From assembly GCF_001507535.1 (NCBI RefSeq), contig NZ_LQBN01000002.1:496001-560000 (forward strand): a DNA stretch of 64,000 nucleotides. Reading direction: 5' to 3'. The DNA is from Thiomicrospira sp. WB1. Its GTDB lineage: Bacteria; Pseudomonadota; Gammaproteobacteria; Thiomicrospirales; Thiomicrospiraceae. The notes beneath the pieces are model-generated. The model was not told the DNA's origin. It saw only the letters and a list, made by a program, of their open reading frames with translations, and did no database searches. The stretch's first letter is position 1; the number at the start of each line of letters is the position of its first letter. Position numbers and translations under genes: made by a program. Below are positions 1 through 8,078 of the stretch, piece by piece.

Positions 1-43
1 CAGCCACATCGACCAAAAACTTGCGTTCAATCTCTCTCGCCAT
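1..43 (-). CDS. CYTH-domain protein, N-terminal fragment (runs off window)
   Basis: Only the first 14 codons lie in the window. They read MAREIERKFLVDVA, the N-terminal signature of the CYTH superfamily (inorganic triphosphatases and class IV adenylate cyclases), whose ExExK motif binds the triphosphate; here it appears as E-I-E-R-K. The ATG is at 43-41, with AGGTC about 8 bases upstream. It starts 29 bases after the cysM stop on the same strand, so the two are probably cotranscribed. Whether it is a triphosphatase or a cyclase cannot be told from this fragment. Confidence 0.8.
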   Translation of the reverse strand, partial: MAREIERKFLVDVA

Positions 44-72
44 AAAAACCAGACCTGTTGTTTCGCTGAAGG

Positions 73-984
73 TTATAAATCCCGTGATTGGGTAATGGAA
101 CCGGCCGGGTAAACACCCGTCGACAGATAACGATCACCGCGATCGCAAACAATGGTGACGATCGTCGCCCCCGGCGTTTCTTGGGCAATCTGAAGCGCAC
201 CCGCCATGGCGCCGCCCGACGAGACGCCGGAAAAAATGCCCTCTGTGGCCGCCATCTCCCGCATGGTCGACTCGGCCAGCGCCTGAGGCATGTCAATAAT
301 ACGATCCACCCGTCGCTCGTCATAAATCTCGGGCAAATAGGCTTGTGGCCAGCGCCGAATCCCCGGAATCGCTGCCCCTTCCTCGGGCTGCAAACCGATA
401 ATTTGAATATCCGGATTCTGTTCTTTCAGGTACATGGACGTGCCCATGATGGTTCCGGTCGTACCCATGGCACTGACAAAATGCGAGATACGGCCTTCTG
501 TCTGTTGCCATATTTCCGGCCCGGTCGTTTGGTAGTGCGCCATCGGATTGTCTGGGTTGGCAAACTGATCCAGCACATGACCCTCTCCCTGATGCTGTAA
601 GCGTGCCGCCAGATCCCTGGCCCCTTCCATGCCTTCTTCCTGGCTTACCAGTATCAATTCAGCGCCGTAGGCGGTCATGGCCGCACGCCGCTCCTGTGAC
701 ATATTGGCGGGCATAATCAGCTTCATCCGATAGTCGAGCATCGCTGCGACCATGGCCAGCGCGATGCCGGTATTGCCACTGGTGGCCTCAATCAGCGTGT
801 CACCCGGTCGAATTTCACCGCGCTTTTGCGCCTGATAAATCATGTTGAAGGCAGGCCGATCTTTGACGGAACCCGCCGGATTATTGCCTTCAAGTTTGGC
901 CAGCACCGTAGACCCGTTGTCAAATTCAGCCATCCGCTGCAATCTGATTAAGGGGGTATTTCCAACCGTATCCATCAATGTCAT
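73..984 (-). CDS. cysM: Cysteine synthase B (O-acetylserine sulfhydrylase B)
   Basis: PLP enzyme making L-cysteine from O-acetyl-L-serine and sulfide or thiosulfate in the cytoplasm. The PLP lysine is Lys41 in GNNPAGSVKDR; the phosphate-binding loop EATSGNTGIALAM and the QPEEGAAIPGIRRWP stretch match the CysM rather than the CysK branch. The reading frame extends 41 codons further upstream, but the ATG at 984 gives 303 residues, the length of E. coli CysM. It overlaps the stop of the upstream prenyltransferase as ATGA, with GGGGA just upstream, which indicates translational coupling. A CYTH gene follows 29 bases downstream. Confidence 0.95.
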   Translation of the reverse strand: MTLMDTVGNTPLIRLQRMAEFDNGSTVLAKLEGNNPAGSVKDRPAFNMIYQAQKRGEIRPGDTLIEATSGNTGIALAMVAAMLDYRMKLIMPANMSQERRAAMTAYGAELILVSQEEGMEGARDLAARLQHQGEGHVLDQFANPDNPMAHYQTTGPEIWQQTEGRISHFVSAMGTTGTIMGTSMYLKEQNPDIQIIGLQPEEGAAIPGIRRWPQAYLPEIYDERRVDRIIDMPQALAESTMREMAATEGIFSGVSSGGAMAGALQIAQETPGATIVTIVCDRGDRYLSTGVYPAGSITQSRDL

Positions 985-1895
985 ATCATTTTCCCCATCC
1001 ATAACCCTGTTGCCACCAACGCCGGTGTCAGCAACACCACGACCACATTCCAGCCTAGCACCGCTTTGAGACGTGTCAAATTCCGATGATCGCGCAGAAC
1101 GCGCCATCCCAGCGGTGCGGCCAACAGCATCGTGATGAATCCCAGGGCAGCCGAAGGCGGCAACACCTCGCTCAGAATCGCCGTCGCCAGAACGGCGTAC
1201 GCCAGTCCGAGGCTTTGCACAAACACGGTGGCACTGGCTTGCGTCCCCAATTGCATTGGCAGAGTGAGCCGCCCGACCCGCGCATCGGCGGCGACATCCG
1301 GAAACTGATTCAACAATAACAGGTTATTGACCAAAAAAAACATCATCAAAGCCAACAACAGCATGGCCATCGATATCTGTCCCTGCAACAAGAATTCAGT
1401 GCCCAGCATCATCACCGGACCGAATGCCAGTCCCGGAGCGATTAACATGGCAAAAGGCCGGCGCGTCAAATGCGAGGTATAAAAAACCACCAGCCCCAGA
1501 CCGGCCAGACCAAACCAGATCAGCTCCCCTTGTCGAGTCAAGGCCAGAAACAGACCCGCCGCAGCGATGAACCCAACCAAAAACCAACCGGCCCGCAACA
1601 CCCAGCCCACTGCATCAGGACAGGCCTGCAAGGCACCACTGCCACCACTGAACGGCGTTTTGGCGGTCAACCCATCCAAACCGGAGCGGGCGTCGTCGTA
1701 TTCATTCAGCCAATTCACACTGAGGTGTGCGGCCAGTGCCAGCGAAAAGACCAGCCCCCACTCAACAACTGGTGCAGACGGACCGATTGCAGAGAACGTC
1801 AACGCCATCACCATCACCGTCAACAGCAAAAATGGTGGCCGTGCTGACCGCCATAAGGCGTACACACGTGAACAAGCCACATTGGATGACATCAA
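981..1895 (-). CDS. UbiA-family membrane prenyltransferase (MenA-like)
   Basis: Polytopic membrane protein of 304 residues with about eight hydrophobic segments. Two Asp-rich motifs typical of UbiA enzymes are visible: NEYDDARSGLD in the first half and NQFPDVAADARVGR in the second; such motifs bind prenyl diphosphate through magnesium. The family attaches isoprenoid chains to aromatic acceptors in the inner membrane. The overall form is closest to MenA-like (dihydroxynaphthoate) members, but no other menaquinone gene is in the window, so the acceptor is not assigned. It precedes cysM with a 4-base overlap. Confidence 0.75.
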   Translation of the reverse strand: MMSSNVACSRVYALWRSARPPFLLLTVMVMALTFSAIGPSAPVVEWGLVFSLALAAHLSVNWLNEYDDARSGLDGLTAKTPFSGGSGALQACPDAVGWVLRAGWFLVGFIAAAGLFLALTRQGELIWFGLAGLGLVVFYTSHLTRRPFAMLIAPGLAFGPVMMLGTEFLLQGQISMAMLLLALMMFFLVNNLLLLNQFPDVAADARVGRLTLPMQLGTQASATVFVQSLGLAYAVLATAILSEVLPPSAALGFITMLLAAPLGWRVLRDHRNLTRLKAVLGWNVVVVLLTPALVATGLWMGKMI

Positions 1896-1986
1896 TCATG
1901 ACTCCCGGGCAGGTGTTGCCCACGCTTTGCCAGAAAAAGCAGGCCGGCGCAACAGACAGGGCCGCTGCGTTGAACCCTAGAACTCA

Positions 1987-2817
1987 TTATACCCCAGCCT
2001 CGCCCCAGCTTTTGTAACGATCCAGACGCTGATACCAGCCTTTCAACCAGCGAGTCTCATTGCGCTGAACAGGGGCCAGCTCCGTTCGTTTCTTCAAAAT
2101 TATTTTTGCCTGCTTCACAAACATAACCAGTTGTTGTCGCTGGGAACGAGACGAAAGAAACGCTTGGTTCGGCATGGCCTCCAGCACATCCAGCAACCCC
2201 CAGCCCTGACCCTGGTATCGCTCTCTTGCGTTTGCGCCGATGCCTTTAAAATTAGCATAGTCCAACAAGGCCAACAAGCCCGATTCAAACTGAGTGTAAA
2301 CCCTTACGCGCTGGCGCAATCGCTGCGACCGGGCAGGTGGCAACTCGCTCAATCGCATCGTCAGTTGCGATTGAAATCGTTTCACAATAAAGGCAGCCTG
2401 AATCGGCTTGGTCTGGGACAACCAGTGACGAAGTGTTTGCAGGGGTTCGGATGACCAGGCCTGGTAAAAATCAGCTCGGTCCCGCCAGGGGAAAGACGGG
2501 GAAGCGGCCTGCAACCATTCCGGCGCAGGATGATGGCGATCGACAAAACGCACCATCGACAAAAACGAGGGAGAAAACGGCGCCTCGCTCCCCGGCGGGA
2601 GCCAGATAAAATGCCCGATGCCAAAGGAAGGAAAGGCCTCGTTCGGACTCCAGTAGGTCAGATACGCCTCACGCCCACCGGTCTCATTCTGCTCAATGAG
2701 GAACGCCAGCTTGTTCAAATCCAGATGTGACAGCTCGGACAACGGTGTTGCCCGGGCACTGGTTACCATCAGCAGGCACAAGATCCCGCAGAGCAACCGG
2801 TGAGTCAAGGTGCGCAA
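1987..2817 (-). CDS. Secreted protein with lysozyme-like GIGH motif, function unknown
   Basis: A 276-residue protein with a clear signal peptide (basic start, hydrophobic LLCGILCLLMV, cleavage near SARA-TP). The mature N-terminus carries E-x-G-G followed by a Trp-rich segment and SFGIGHFIW, an arrangement reminiscent of lysozyme-fold proteins in which a Glu precedes a GxGH-type turn. The C-terminal 70 residues are basic. It may act on peptidoglycan in the periplasm, but catalytic residues are not proven. It contains one exact ACCAGGCCTGGT palindrome, read as Gln-Ala-Trp. The gene follows the GST gene by 18 bases on the same strand. Confidence 0.6.
   Translation of the reverse strand: MRTLTHRLLCGILCLLMVTSARATPLSELSHLDLNKLAFLIEQNETGGREAYLTYWSPNEAFPSFGIGHFIWLPPGSEAPFSPSFLSMVRFVDRHHPAPEWLQAASPSFPWRDRADFYQAWSSEPLQTLRHWLSQTKPIQAAFIVKRFQSQLTMRLSELPPARSQRLRQRVRVYTQFESGLLALLDYANFKGIGANARERYQGQGWGLLDVLEAMPNQAFLSSRSQRQQLVMFVKQAKIILKKRTELAPVQRNETRWLKGWYQRLDRYKSWGEAGV
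2454..2465. repeat. Iterated palindrome ACCAGGCCTGGT, copy 1 (in CDS)
   Basis: Exact 12-bp palindrome inside the secreted GIGH-motif gene, encoding Gln-Ala-Trp on the minus strand. It is one of ten exact copies in the window and contains two overlapping CCWGG sites and AGGCCT. Confidence 0.9.
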
Positions 2818-2835
2818 CCGCTCAGTAAGCGTTGA

Positions 2836-3510
2836 TCATTGACAGCGACCGGCCAGGTAGCCGCCATCCACATTGCGCAGCATGCCCAGATACATCTGTG
2901 GCAATTCCGGCACCACCGAGTTTTGCACGCATTCTTCAGCCAACAACGTTTCCGCCCACTTGCGCATTTTGGGCAGGTCGGTCAGGAAGTTGAGGTCACA
3001 GGCATCGGCCAGGTACGCCAAGCGCATGAAAAACGGCGCAAACGCGGCGTCAATCAAGCAAAAATCCTTGCCATTAAAAAAGCGCTTACCGGAATGGACT
3101 TCTTCGAGTTTGTGCAAACGGCCAGTCATCTGCTCTCGCACCTGCTCAAAATCGGCTTCACTGGTGGCATGCGCCAGCTTGAACAGATCAACATTCAAAT
3201 CGCCACCAAAGCTGATCCAGGCACGGTTCTTGGCTTTGATCAACGGGTCTTGCGGGTGCAGAGACGGCGGGGTCACTTCATCCACGTACTCCTGAATCAC
3301 CGAAGACTCAAACAGGACTTCCTTACCCACCTTCAATACCGGCACTTTTCCCAGAGGCGAAATCTGCTCAAACCATTCCGGCGGGTTACTCAAGTCAATG
3401 TAGGTGATGTCAAAATCCACCTCTTTTTTCTTGAGCACGATCACGGCTCTTTGCACAAATGGGCAGAGTTTAAAGCTGATCAGTTCCATTTTCTTCGCCG
3501 AGTTGGACAT
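2836..3510 (-). CDS. Glutathione S-transferase family protein
   Basis: A 224-residue cytoplasmic protein with an N-terminal thioredoxin fold (about residues 8-85) and an alpha-helical C-terminal domain. CPFVQRAVIVL near residue 16 is the active-site region with a Cys, GKVPVL is the cis-Pro loop, and FESSVIQEY binds glutathione in the family. The Cys type places it near the omega/beta-like and stringent-starvation-like GSTs, whose members perform glutathione-dependent thiol transfer. The substrate is unknown. It is transcribed ahead of the secreted GIGH-motif protein. Confidence 0.85.
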   Translation of the reverse strand: MSNSAKKMELISFKLCPFVQRAVIVLKKKEVDFDITYIDLSNPPEWFEQISPLGKVPVLKVGKEVLFESSVIQEYVDEVTPPSLHPQDPLIKAKNRAWISFGGDLNVDLFKLAHATSEADFEQVREQMTGRLHKLEEVHSGKRFFNGKDFCLIDAAFAPFFMRLAYLADACDLNFLTDLPKMRKWAETLLAEECVQNSVVPELPQMYLGMLRNVDGGYLAGRCQ

Positions 3511-3597
3511 GGGGCCGATTCCTCACGTTGAAATACAAAGCCTACATGATACAAACTCAGACGCTGGCGTCAAATCTGCGGCGTCAACCCAAGCACA

Positions 3598-4155
3598 TCA
3601 TTCTGCATCAAAATAACGTTGCGGTGTCTCAAACAGTGCCTTGCGCTGTGCTTCATTCAACGCTTCAATGGTGACCACGTCATAGCCCAGAGCCTTGTAA
3701 TCATTCAGCTGTGCCATGCCCGAGGGTGAAAACGTCACAAAATCAGGAAAATCGGAGGCGTCCAGGCCTTTGAGCCCGGCCACCGCGCCGCACACATGCA
3801 TGGAGACGCCCTGCTCCTCAACCAGACCGGAAAAGGTGGCGTGCAACGCCGATTCACGCTCCGCCGCCTCTTTGGACAGAGCCTGTTCCTCCGCCCCATG
3901 CGAAATCACCGCGATGTCAGCATCAGGGTAATGAGATTGCAGGCGCTCAATCTGGCGCCGCACATACTCTGCCAAACGCGGCAACGCGTCTGAATCCAAG
4001 GTTTCGATGTCAAACACCACACCGAAAGGTGCCTGTTCGGCTTCGATCAATGCCGCCACCTTGGGATGCGGATCAGGCATTGATTGGGCCTGAACGGGCA
4101 ACCAGACGAGAAAAGACAACAGAATAGAACACAAAACCTGAACGCACGCACGCAT
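3598..4155 (-). CDS. Exported DsrE-family protein
   Basis: A 185-residue protein with a signal peptide (MRACVQVLCSILLSFLVW, cleavage near QAQS), so periplasmic. The mature part has a DsrE-like alpha/beta fold, with a single conserved Cys in the strand-loop HVCGAVAGLKG and the C-terminal YDVVTIE strand. DsrE-like proteins are sulfur-transfer or sulfur-binding factors, which may hint at sulfur metabolism in the host; that is inference. The ATG at 4155 is chosen over an upstream in-frame start because GGAGGT lies 3 bases before it and it begins the signal peptide. Confidence 0.75.
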   Translation of the reverse strand: MRACVQVLCSILLSFLVWLPVQAQSMPDPHPKVAALIEAEQAPFGVVFDIETLDSDALPRLAEYVRRQIERLQSHYPDADIAVISHGAEEQALSKEAAERESALHATFSGLVEEQGVSMHVCGAVAGLKGLDASDFPDFVTFSPSGMAQLNDYKALGYDVVTIEALNEAQRKALFETPQRYFDAE

Positions 4156-4280
4156 AAGACCTCCCTGCCACAGCCTGAAAAACCGAACGCAAATCATATT
4201 CGGCCTTGCATTCAATTATGCGCTCAAATAAAAAGCATGGCGAATGCATTAGCAGGCACTGAAACGAATGCAGGCATGTC

Positions 4281-4538
4281 TCAGATTTTGTCGTCAAGCA
4301 CCAGTGATTCAAACTTTTTCAGCAAGGTGGCATGATCCTCTTCTCGTTCAGGATCGGTGATAATGCAATCCACCGGACAGACGCTGACACAGGTCGGTGT
4401 GTCATAATAACCGACACATTCGGTACACAGATCGGGGTCGATCTCATAGATTTTATCCCCGTAATAAATGGCTTCATTGGGGCATTCGGGCTCGCACATG
4501 TCGCAATTCGTGCACCCCTCAAGAATCTTCAGTGCCAC
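4281..4538 (-). CDS. yfhL: YfhL-type 2[4Fe-4S] ferredoxin
   Basis: An 85-residue ferredoxin. The first cluster motif is C9-x2-C12-x2-C15-x3-C19 (CTNCDMCEPEC), followed by NEAIYYGDKIYEID and the second motif C38-x2-C41-x8-C50-x3-C54, the spacing of YfhL/Alvin-type ferredoxins. The GTG at 4538 matches the start of E. coli YfhL (M-A-L); it follows the trhP stop by one base, with GAGG at the end of trhP as ribosome site. From knowledge of E. coli, YfhL supports TrhP in tRNA wobble-uridine hydroxylation, so this coupling is functionally meaningful. Confidence 0.9.
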   Translation of the reverse strand: MALKILEGCTNCDMCEPECPNEAIYYGDKIYEIDPDLCTECVGYYDTPTCVSVCPVDCIITDPEREEDHATLLKKFESLVLDDKI

Positions 4539-4539
4539 C

Positions 4540-6063
4540 TCAAACCTCTGCGTTTGCTGTTTTAGCTGATTTGGCCGTATCCGCCTGAGCCGCCGCGTCG
4601 CGCTTGAGGTCACCGCCCCAGGCTTCATTGCGCATCAACAGCCCATACTGTAATTGCGACACGTCAAATTCCTTGAACGGGTTGGGAATGTAGGCGACCC
4701 AGCCCGAACCGAGCGCACACTCAACCGGTTGATATTTTTTGTCCAGCAAGGCGTCCAAATGCCAGGTCACATTACCGGCCGGCGACATCAACTCGATGGA
4801 ATCGTTCAAACAGAATTTGTTTTTCACATCAATCTGCAGCCAGCTGCGTCCATCATGTTCCACCACATCCTGCACTTCGCCCACAAAACGTTGACGGTCG
4901 GACTTGGACACCCCATAGTCATAGTTCTGATACTCGGCGTGCACATGGCGGCGCAAAAACCCTTCGGTGTAACCACGACTGGCCAGGCCTTCAAGCTCGG
5001 TCAACAGGTTGGTATCAAACGGCTTGCCCGAGGCGGCGTCATCGATCGCCTTGCGATAGACCTGAGCGGTGCGGGCCACATAATAGTGCGATTTGGTACG
5101 CCCCTCGATTTTAAGCGAGTCCACCTGCATCTTGACCATCTCCGGGATCAACTCCACCGCACGCAGATCCTTGGAATTCATAATGTAGGTGCCATGCTCG
5201 TCTTCAAACGCGGGCATCAATTCACCCGGTCGACCGGCCTCCTCCAACAACATCGGCTCACTGACATTTGGTCCTTCGCCAAGCGTTGGTTCGGGAGGCA
5301 TCGGTGCCGCGGCCTCATCGCCAGATGCTTCAGTCGGTTGCGTCAGATCCTTTATCTGACCCACCGAATCAACCGGCACGCCCACAACATCACCGGCGTC
5401 ATTTTCCTGAGCCTGATAAGTGTTGTAGTGCCAACGACAGGCATTGGTGCAGGTTCCCTGATTGGCATCGCGTTTATTGATGTAGCCTGAAAGCAGACAG
5501 CGCCCGGAATAGGCAATGCACAAAGCGCCGTGGACAAACACTTCCAGTTCCATCCCCGGTACGGCTTCACCGATTTCTTTGATTTCTTTCATCGACAGTT
5601 CGCGCGACAGCACCACCCGGCTGATGCCCTGATCCTGCCAGAATTTCACCGTGGCCCAGTTAACCGCATTGGACTGAACCGACAGATGAATTTCCTGCTC
5701 GGGGTATTCGGCCCGTACCATCGCAATCAGGCCCGGATCAGACATAATCAGAGCGTCCGGTTTCATCGCAATGATCGGCGCGATGTCGCGCATGTAGGTC
5801 TTGATCTTGGCGTTGTGCGCCTGAATGTTACTGACCACGTAAAACTTTTTGCCCAGTTCATGCGCACGCTGAATGCCTTTTTCCAACGTGGCTTCGTCGA
5901 ATTCATTATTGCGCACACGCAGACTGTAGCGTGGCTGACCGGCATAAACCGCATCCGCCCCATAGGCAAACGCATATTCCATGTTTTTGAATGTGCCGGC
6001 GGGCGAGAGTAATTCCGGCTTGAATCCGGCCGGTTTCTGACGGGGGTTGTGTTCTGCTTCCAA
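4540..6063 (-). CDS. trhP: tRNA U34 hydroxylase, U32 peptidase family (TrhP/YegQ)
   Basis: A 507-residue protein required for 5-hydroxyuridine at tRNA position 34. The core runs from ELLSPAG and GADAVYAGQPRYSLRVRNNEF at the N-terminus to FVHGALCIAYSGRCLLS, the family's Cys-containing signature, and FEDEHGTYIMNSKDL. Start is a TTG at 6063 with AAGGA 8 bases before. An acidic, Pro-rich stretch around residues 230-258 and an Ala-rich tail of about 20 residues make it longer than the roughly 450-residue E. coli protein. It is followed after one base by the ferredoxin yfhL. Confidence 0.9.
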   Translation of the reverse strand: MEAEHNPRQKPAGFKPELLSPAGTFKNMEYAFAYGADAVYAGQPRYSLRVRNNEFDEATLEKGIQRAHELGKKFYVVSNIQAHNAKIKTYMRDIAPIIAMKPDALIMSDPGLIAMVRAEYPEQEIHLSVQSNAVNWATVKFWQDQGISRVVLSRELSMKEIKEIGEAVPGMELEVFVHGALCIAYSGRCLLSGYINKRDANQGTCTNACRWHYNTYQAQENDAGDVVGVPVDSVGQIKDLTQPTEASGDEAAAPMPPEPTLGEGPNVSEPMLLEEAGRPGELMPAFEDEHGTYIMNSKDLRAVELIPEMVKMQVDSLKIEGRTKSHYYVARTAQVYRKAIDDAASGKPFDTNLLTELEGLASRGYTEGFLRRHVHAEYQNYDYGVSKSDRQRFVGEVQDVVEHDGRSWLQIDVKNKFCLNDSIELMSPAGNVTWHLDALLDKKYQPVECALGSGWVAYIPNPFKEFDVSQLQYGLLMRNEAWGGDLKRDAAAQADTAKSAKTANAEV

Positions 6064-6138
6064 GGCAAAATCCTTCCGTTCCAGTGAAAAGAGTGCCCCC
6101 TGTTTTATACCAAGGGCTAGAGAACCGTGTATTCTACT

Positions 6139-6681
6139 TTATTTCACCGGAATGTGCGAAAGGGTTTGACACCAGAAATCCCTTTTATTTTCAAAGGATA
6201 ACCGGGCATTGGCCGGGCTGGTCGAGGGCACAACATGATAGTCAAGATGATCCGGCAGAGACTGATGCCTCATCACCCAACGTTGAAAGAGCTGTTGTGC
6301 CTTCTGACCGTTAAACAGCACCTGCTTTATCCCGCTGTGAATTTCAAAGAGGGCTTCAAAGTCATTCGCCTCCGGGGAAGTGATGGCCGCATCCAGACTG
6401 CCCGGACGCTCACAGGCCGCCAGCACATCCCAAAGCGCAATGCCATGAGCCTGCAGGGTTTGTTTTTTTTGCGACACCGACGCCTCGGCCAACCCCGGTT
6501 CGTTCAGGCAATCGGCCATAATGGGCCAGAAGGCATTGCGCGGGTGCGCATAATAAAACGCATCCGCCAATGAGCGCACACTGGGCATGGTGCCAAGGAC
6601 CAAGACCCGATCCTTGCCAGACAAAATGGGCGCGAACCCTTCACAGTAATGCGCGGACGACGAACGGGCTGGTTCAGTCAT
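6139..6681 (-). CDS. Family 6 type uracil/hypoxanthine-DNA glycosylase (HDG-like)
   Basis: A 180-residue member of the uracil-DNA glycosylase superfamily. GTMPSVRS and FYYAHPRNAFWPIM form the active-site and pyrimidine-blocking region, and the C-terminal PSTSPANAR is the DNA-intercalating motif. The Asn in HPRNAFW is the residue typical of the hypoxanthine-DNA glycosylase group, which removes deaminated adenine from DNA. It overlaps the end of the upstream exported-protein gene by 8 bases. A Mug-type glycosylase is the alternative, but the NAFW motif favours family 6. Confidence 0.8.
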   Translation of the reverse strand: MTEPARSSSAHYCEGFAPILSGKDRVLVLGTMPSVRSLADAFYYAHPRNAFWPIMADCLNEPGLAEASVSQKKQTLQAHGIALWDVLAACERPGSLDAAITSPEANDFEALFEIHSGIKQVLFNGQKAQQLFQRWVMRHQSLPDHLDYHVVPSTSPANARLSFENKRDFWCQTLSHIPVK

Positions 6682-7159
6682 GCCCGGCCAAAACGTTCAT
6701 GCTCAGAAAGACCTGCAGCGCTTCGCGGCTGGCAAACGTGTACTCAGCCACCAACTGACCGTCCTTCAACTCGAACACAGACACGCTCTCATGCGTACGC
6801 GGCCAGTCTGCCAGACGCTGACTGTCTCGCACCAGCGCAATCGGAAAGGCGTAATCCTGCATCGCCGGCACCGCCATCCACTTGGAAATCAGAGACGGCA
6901 TGCCGGAAATATCGGCCACATACAACAATCGGTGCGCTGAGACATCATGAAGTTTCAATTGATTGAAAGCCCCTTTGACCCAGTCGTTGCCATCCATATG
7001 GTGTGAATACACCACCCACTGAGTGTCATCGTCCAGTGTGTGCGTTTTCCCCCACTGATCTTCAAAAACCTGCGGCGACCATTGCACTGGCGCCGCAAAC
7101 GCACCAAGACTTACGCTTAGCAGCACGCTAAGCCAAAACAAACGTTTTCCTGAATTCAT
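6674..7159 (-). CDS. Exported thioredoxin-like protein of unknown function
   Basis: A 161-residue protein with a signal peptide (LFWLSVLLSVSLGAFA-AP). The mature part (SPQVFEDQWGKTHTLDDDTQWVVYS) resembles the opening of YtfJ-like and AhpC/TSA-type thioredoxin folds, but no CxxC is present and the usual active Cys is missing, so redox catalysis is unlikely by that route. It is probably periplasmic. It shares 8 bases with the glycosylase gene downstream and sits beyond the terminator of the peroxiredoxin gene, so it needs its own promoter. Confidence 0.6.
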   Translation of the reverse strand: MNSGKRLFWLSVLLSVSLGAFAAPVQWSPQVFEDQWGKTHTLDDDTQWVVYSHHMDGNDWVKGAFNQLKLHDVSAHRLLYVADISGMPSLISKWMAVPAMQDYAFPIALVRDSQRLADWPRTHESVSVFELKDGQLVAEYTFASREALQVFLSMNVLAGHD

Positions 7160-7188
7160 ATTGCCTTCCTCTCATTCTTTACGGACAC

Positions 7189-7218
7189 AAAAAACCCGGT
7201 GCTTTCCGACACCGGGTT
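7189..7218 (-). terminator. Rho-independent terminator of the peroxiredoxin gene
   Basis: On the minus strand a 9-bp stem (7218-7210 with 7201-7193, AACCCGGTG/CACCGGGTT) with an 8-base loop is followed by a run of six T. It lies 41 bases past the peroxiredoxin stop and separates that gene from the exported thioredoxin-like gene. Confidence 0.9.
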
Positions 7219-7258
7219 CAAAGCAAAAGCGCCTCAAAGCGACGAGACGCACCTAGGC

Positions 7259-7912
7259 TTACAATGATTTTTTACAGAAATAAAAGTCCACACACTCATA
7301 CTCGTCCGAGGCCAGACGTTTCTTGGCTTCGTTGATGTCAGACGGCGGCGGCACAATCACCTTGTCGCCCGGCTGCCAGGCTTCTGGGGTCGCAACGCCG
7401 TGCTCATCTGTGGTCTGAAGCGCTTTGACCACGCGCACAAATTCATCCATTGAACGACCGTTGCTCATCGGGTAATACATCATGGCACGCAAGACCCCGT
7501 CCGGATCAATGATAAACGTCGCCCGCACCGCCGATGTATCGGCCGCCCCGGGGTGAATCATGCCGTAGGCCTGCGCCACTTTCATATCCAGGTCGGCAAT
7601 GATGGGGAACTCGATATCAATGCCGAACTTCTCTTTAATGTTCAGTACCCAGGCATTATGCGAATGATGCGAGTCAATCGACAAGCCCAGCAATTCACAG
7701 TTTAATTCGTCAAACTGCGGCTTACGCTCCTGAAATGCCATGAATTCAGTGGTGCAGACCGGGGTGAAGTCAGCCGGGTGCGAAAACAGAATCAACCATT
7801 TTCCTTGGTAATCACTGAGCGATTTGCGGCCATGAGTGGTGACCGCATTAAAGGCCGGTGCGGGTTCATTCAAGCGAGGCAATGATACGGTTTGAACGTC
7901 TTGGTTTTCCAT
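7259..7912 (-). CDS. Peroxiredoxin, Prx6 (1-Cys) type
   Basis: A 217-residue cytoplasmic thiol peroxidase that reduces hydrogen peroxide and organic peroxides. The peroxidatic Cys53 is in HPADFTPVCTTEF, with the active-site Arg in AVRATFIIDPDG. The C-terminal dimerisation domain (WQPGDKVIVPPPSD) is typical of the Prx6/archaeal AhpC group; the tail carries two more Cys (YECVDFYFCKK) that could serve as resolving residues. The ATG at 7912 is preferred to one ten codons upstream because AGGAGA lies at suitable distance. It is monocistronic, with its own terminator. Confidence 0.9.
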   Translation of the reverse strand: MENQDVQTVSLPRLNEPAPAFNAVTTHGRKSLSDYQGKWLILFSHPADFTPVCTTEFMAFQERKPQFDELNCELLGLSIDSHHSHNAWVLNIKEKFGIDIEFPIIADLDMKVAQAYGMIHPGAADTSAVRATFIIDPDGVLRAMMYYPMSNGRSMDEFVRVVKALQTTDEHGVATPEAWQPGDKVIVPPPSDINEAKKRLASDEYECVDFYFCKKSL

Positions 7913-8078
7913 GATGTCGTCTCCTGTTGAGTGGTCATGCAATCAAAGTCATTAGCGCACCAACATAAGCTTTTTTTATTTAAGAGCAAGCTCAGTTAAT
8001 GTGAGTGCTACTTTAGCAACCCGTTACAATTAATTCTAATGAATTATTTTTTAATATTTGATAGCTAATCCCTATCAA

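Noticed and set aside
4654-5490. Plus-strand open frame of about 278 codons opposite trhP
   Set aside because: Shadow of trhP, which has clear family motifs on the minus strand.
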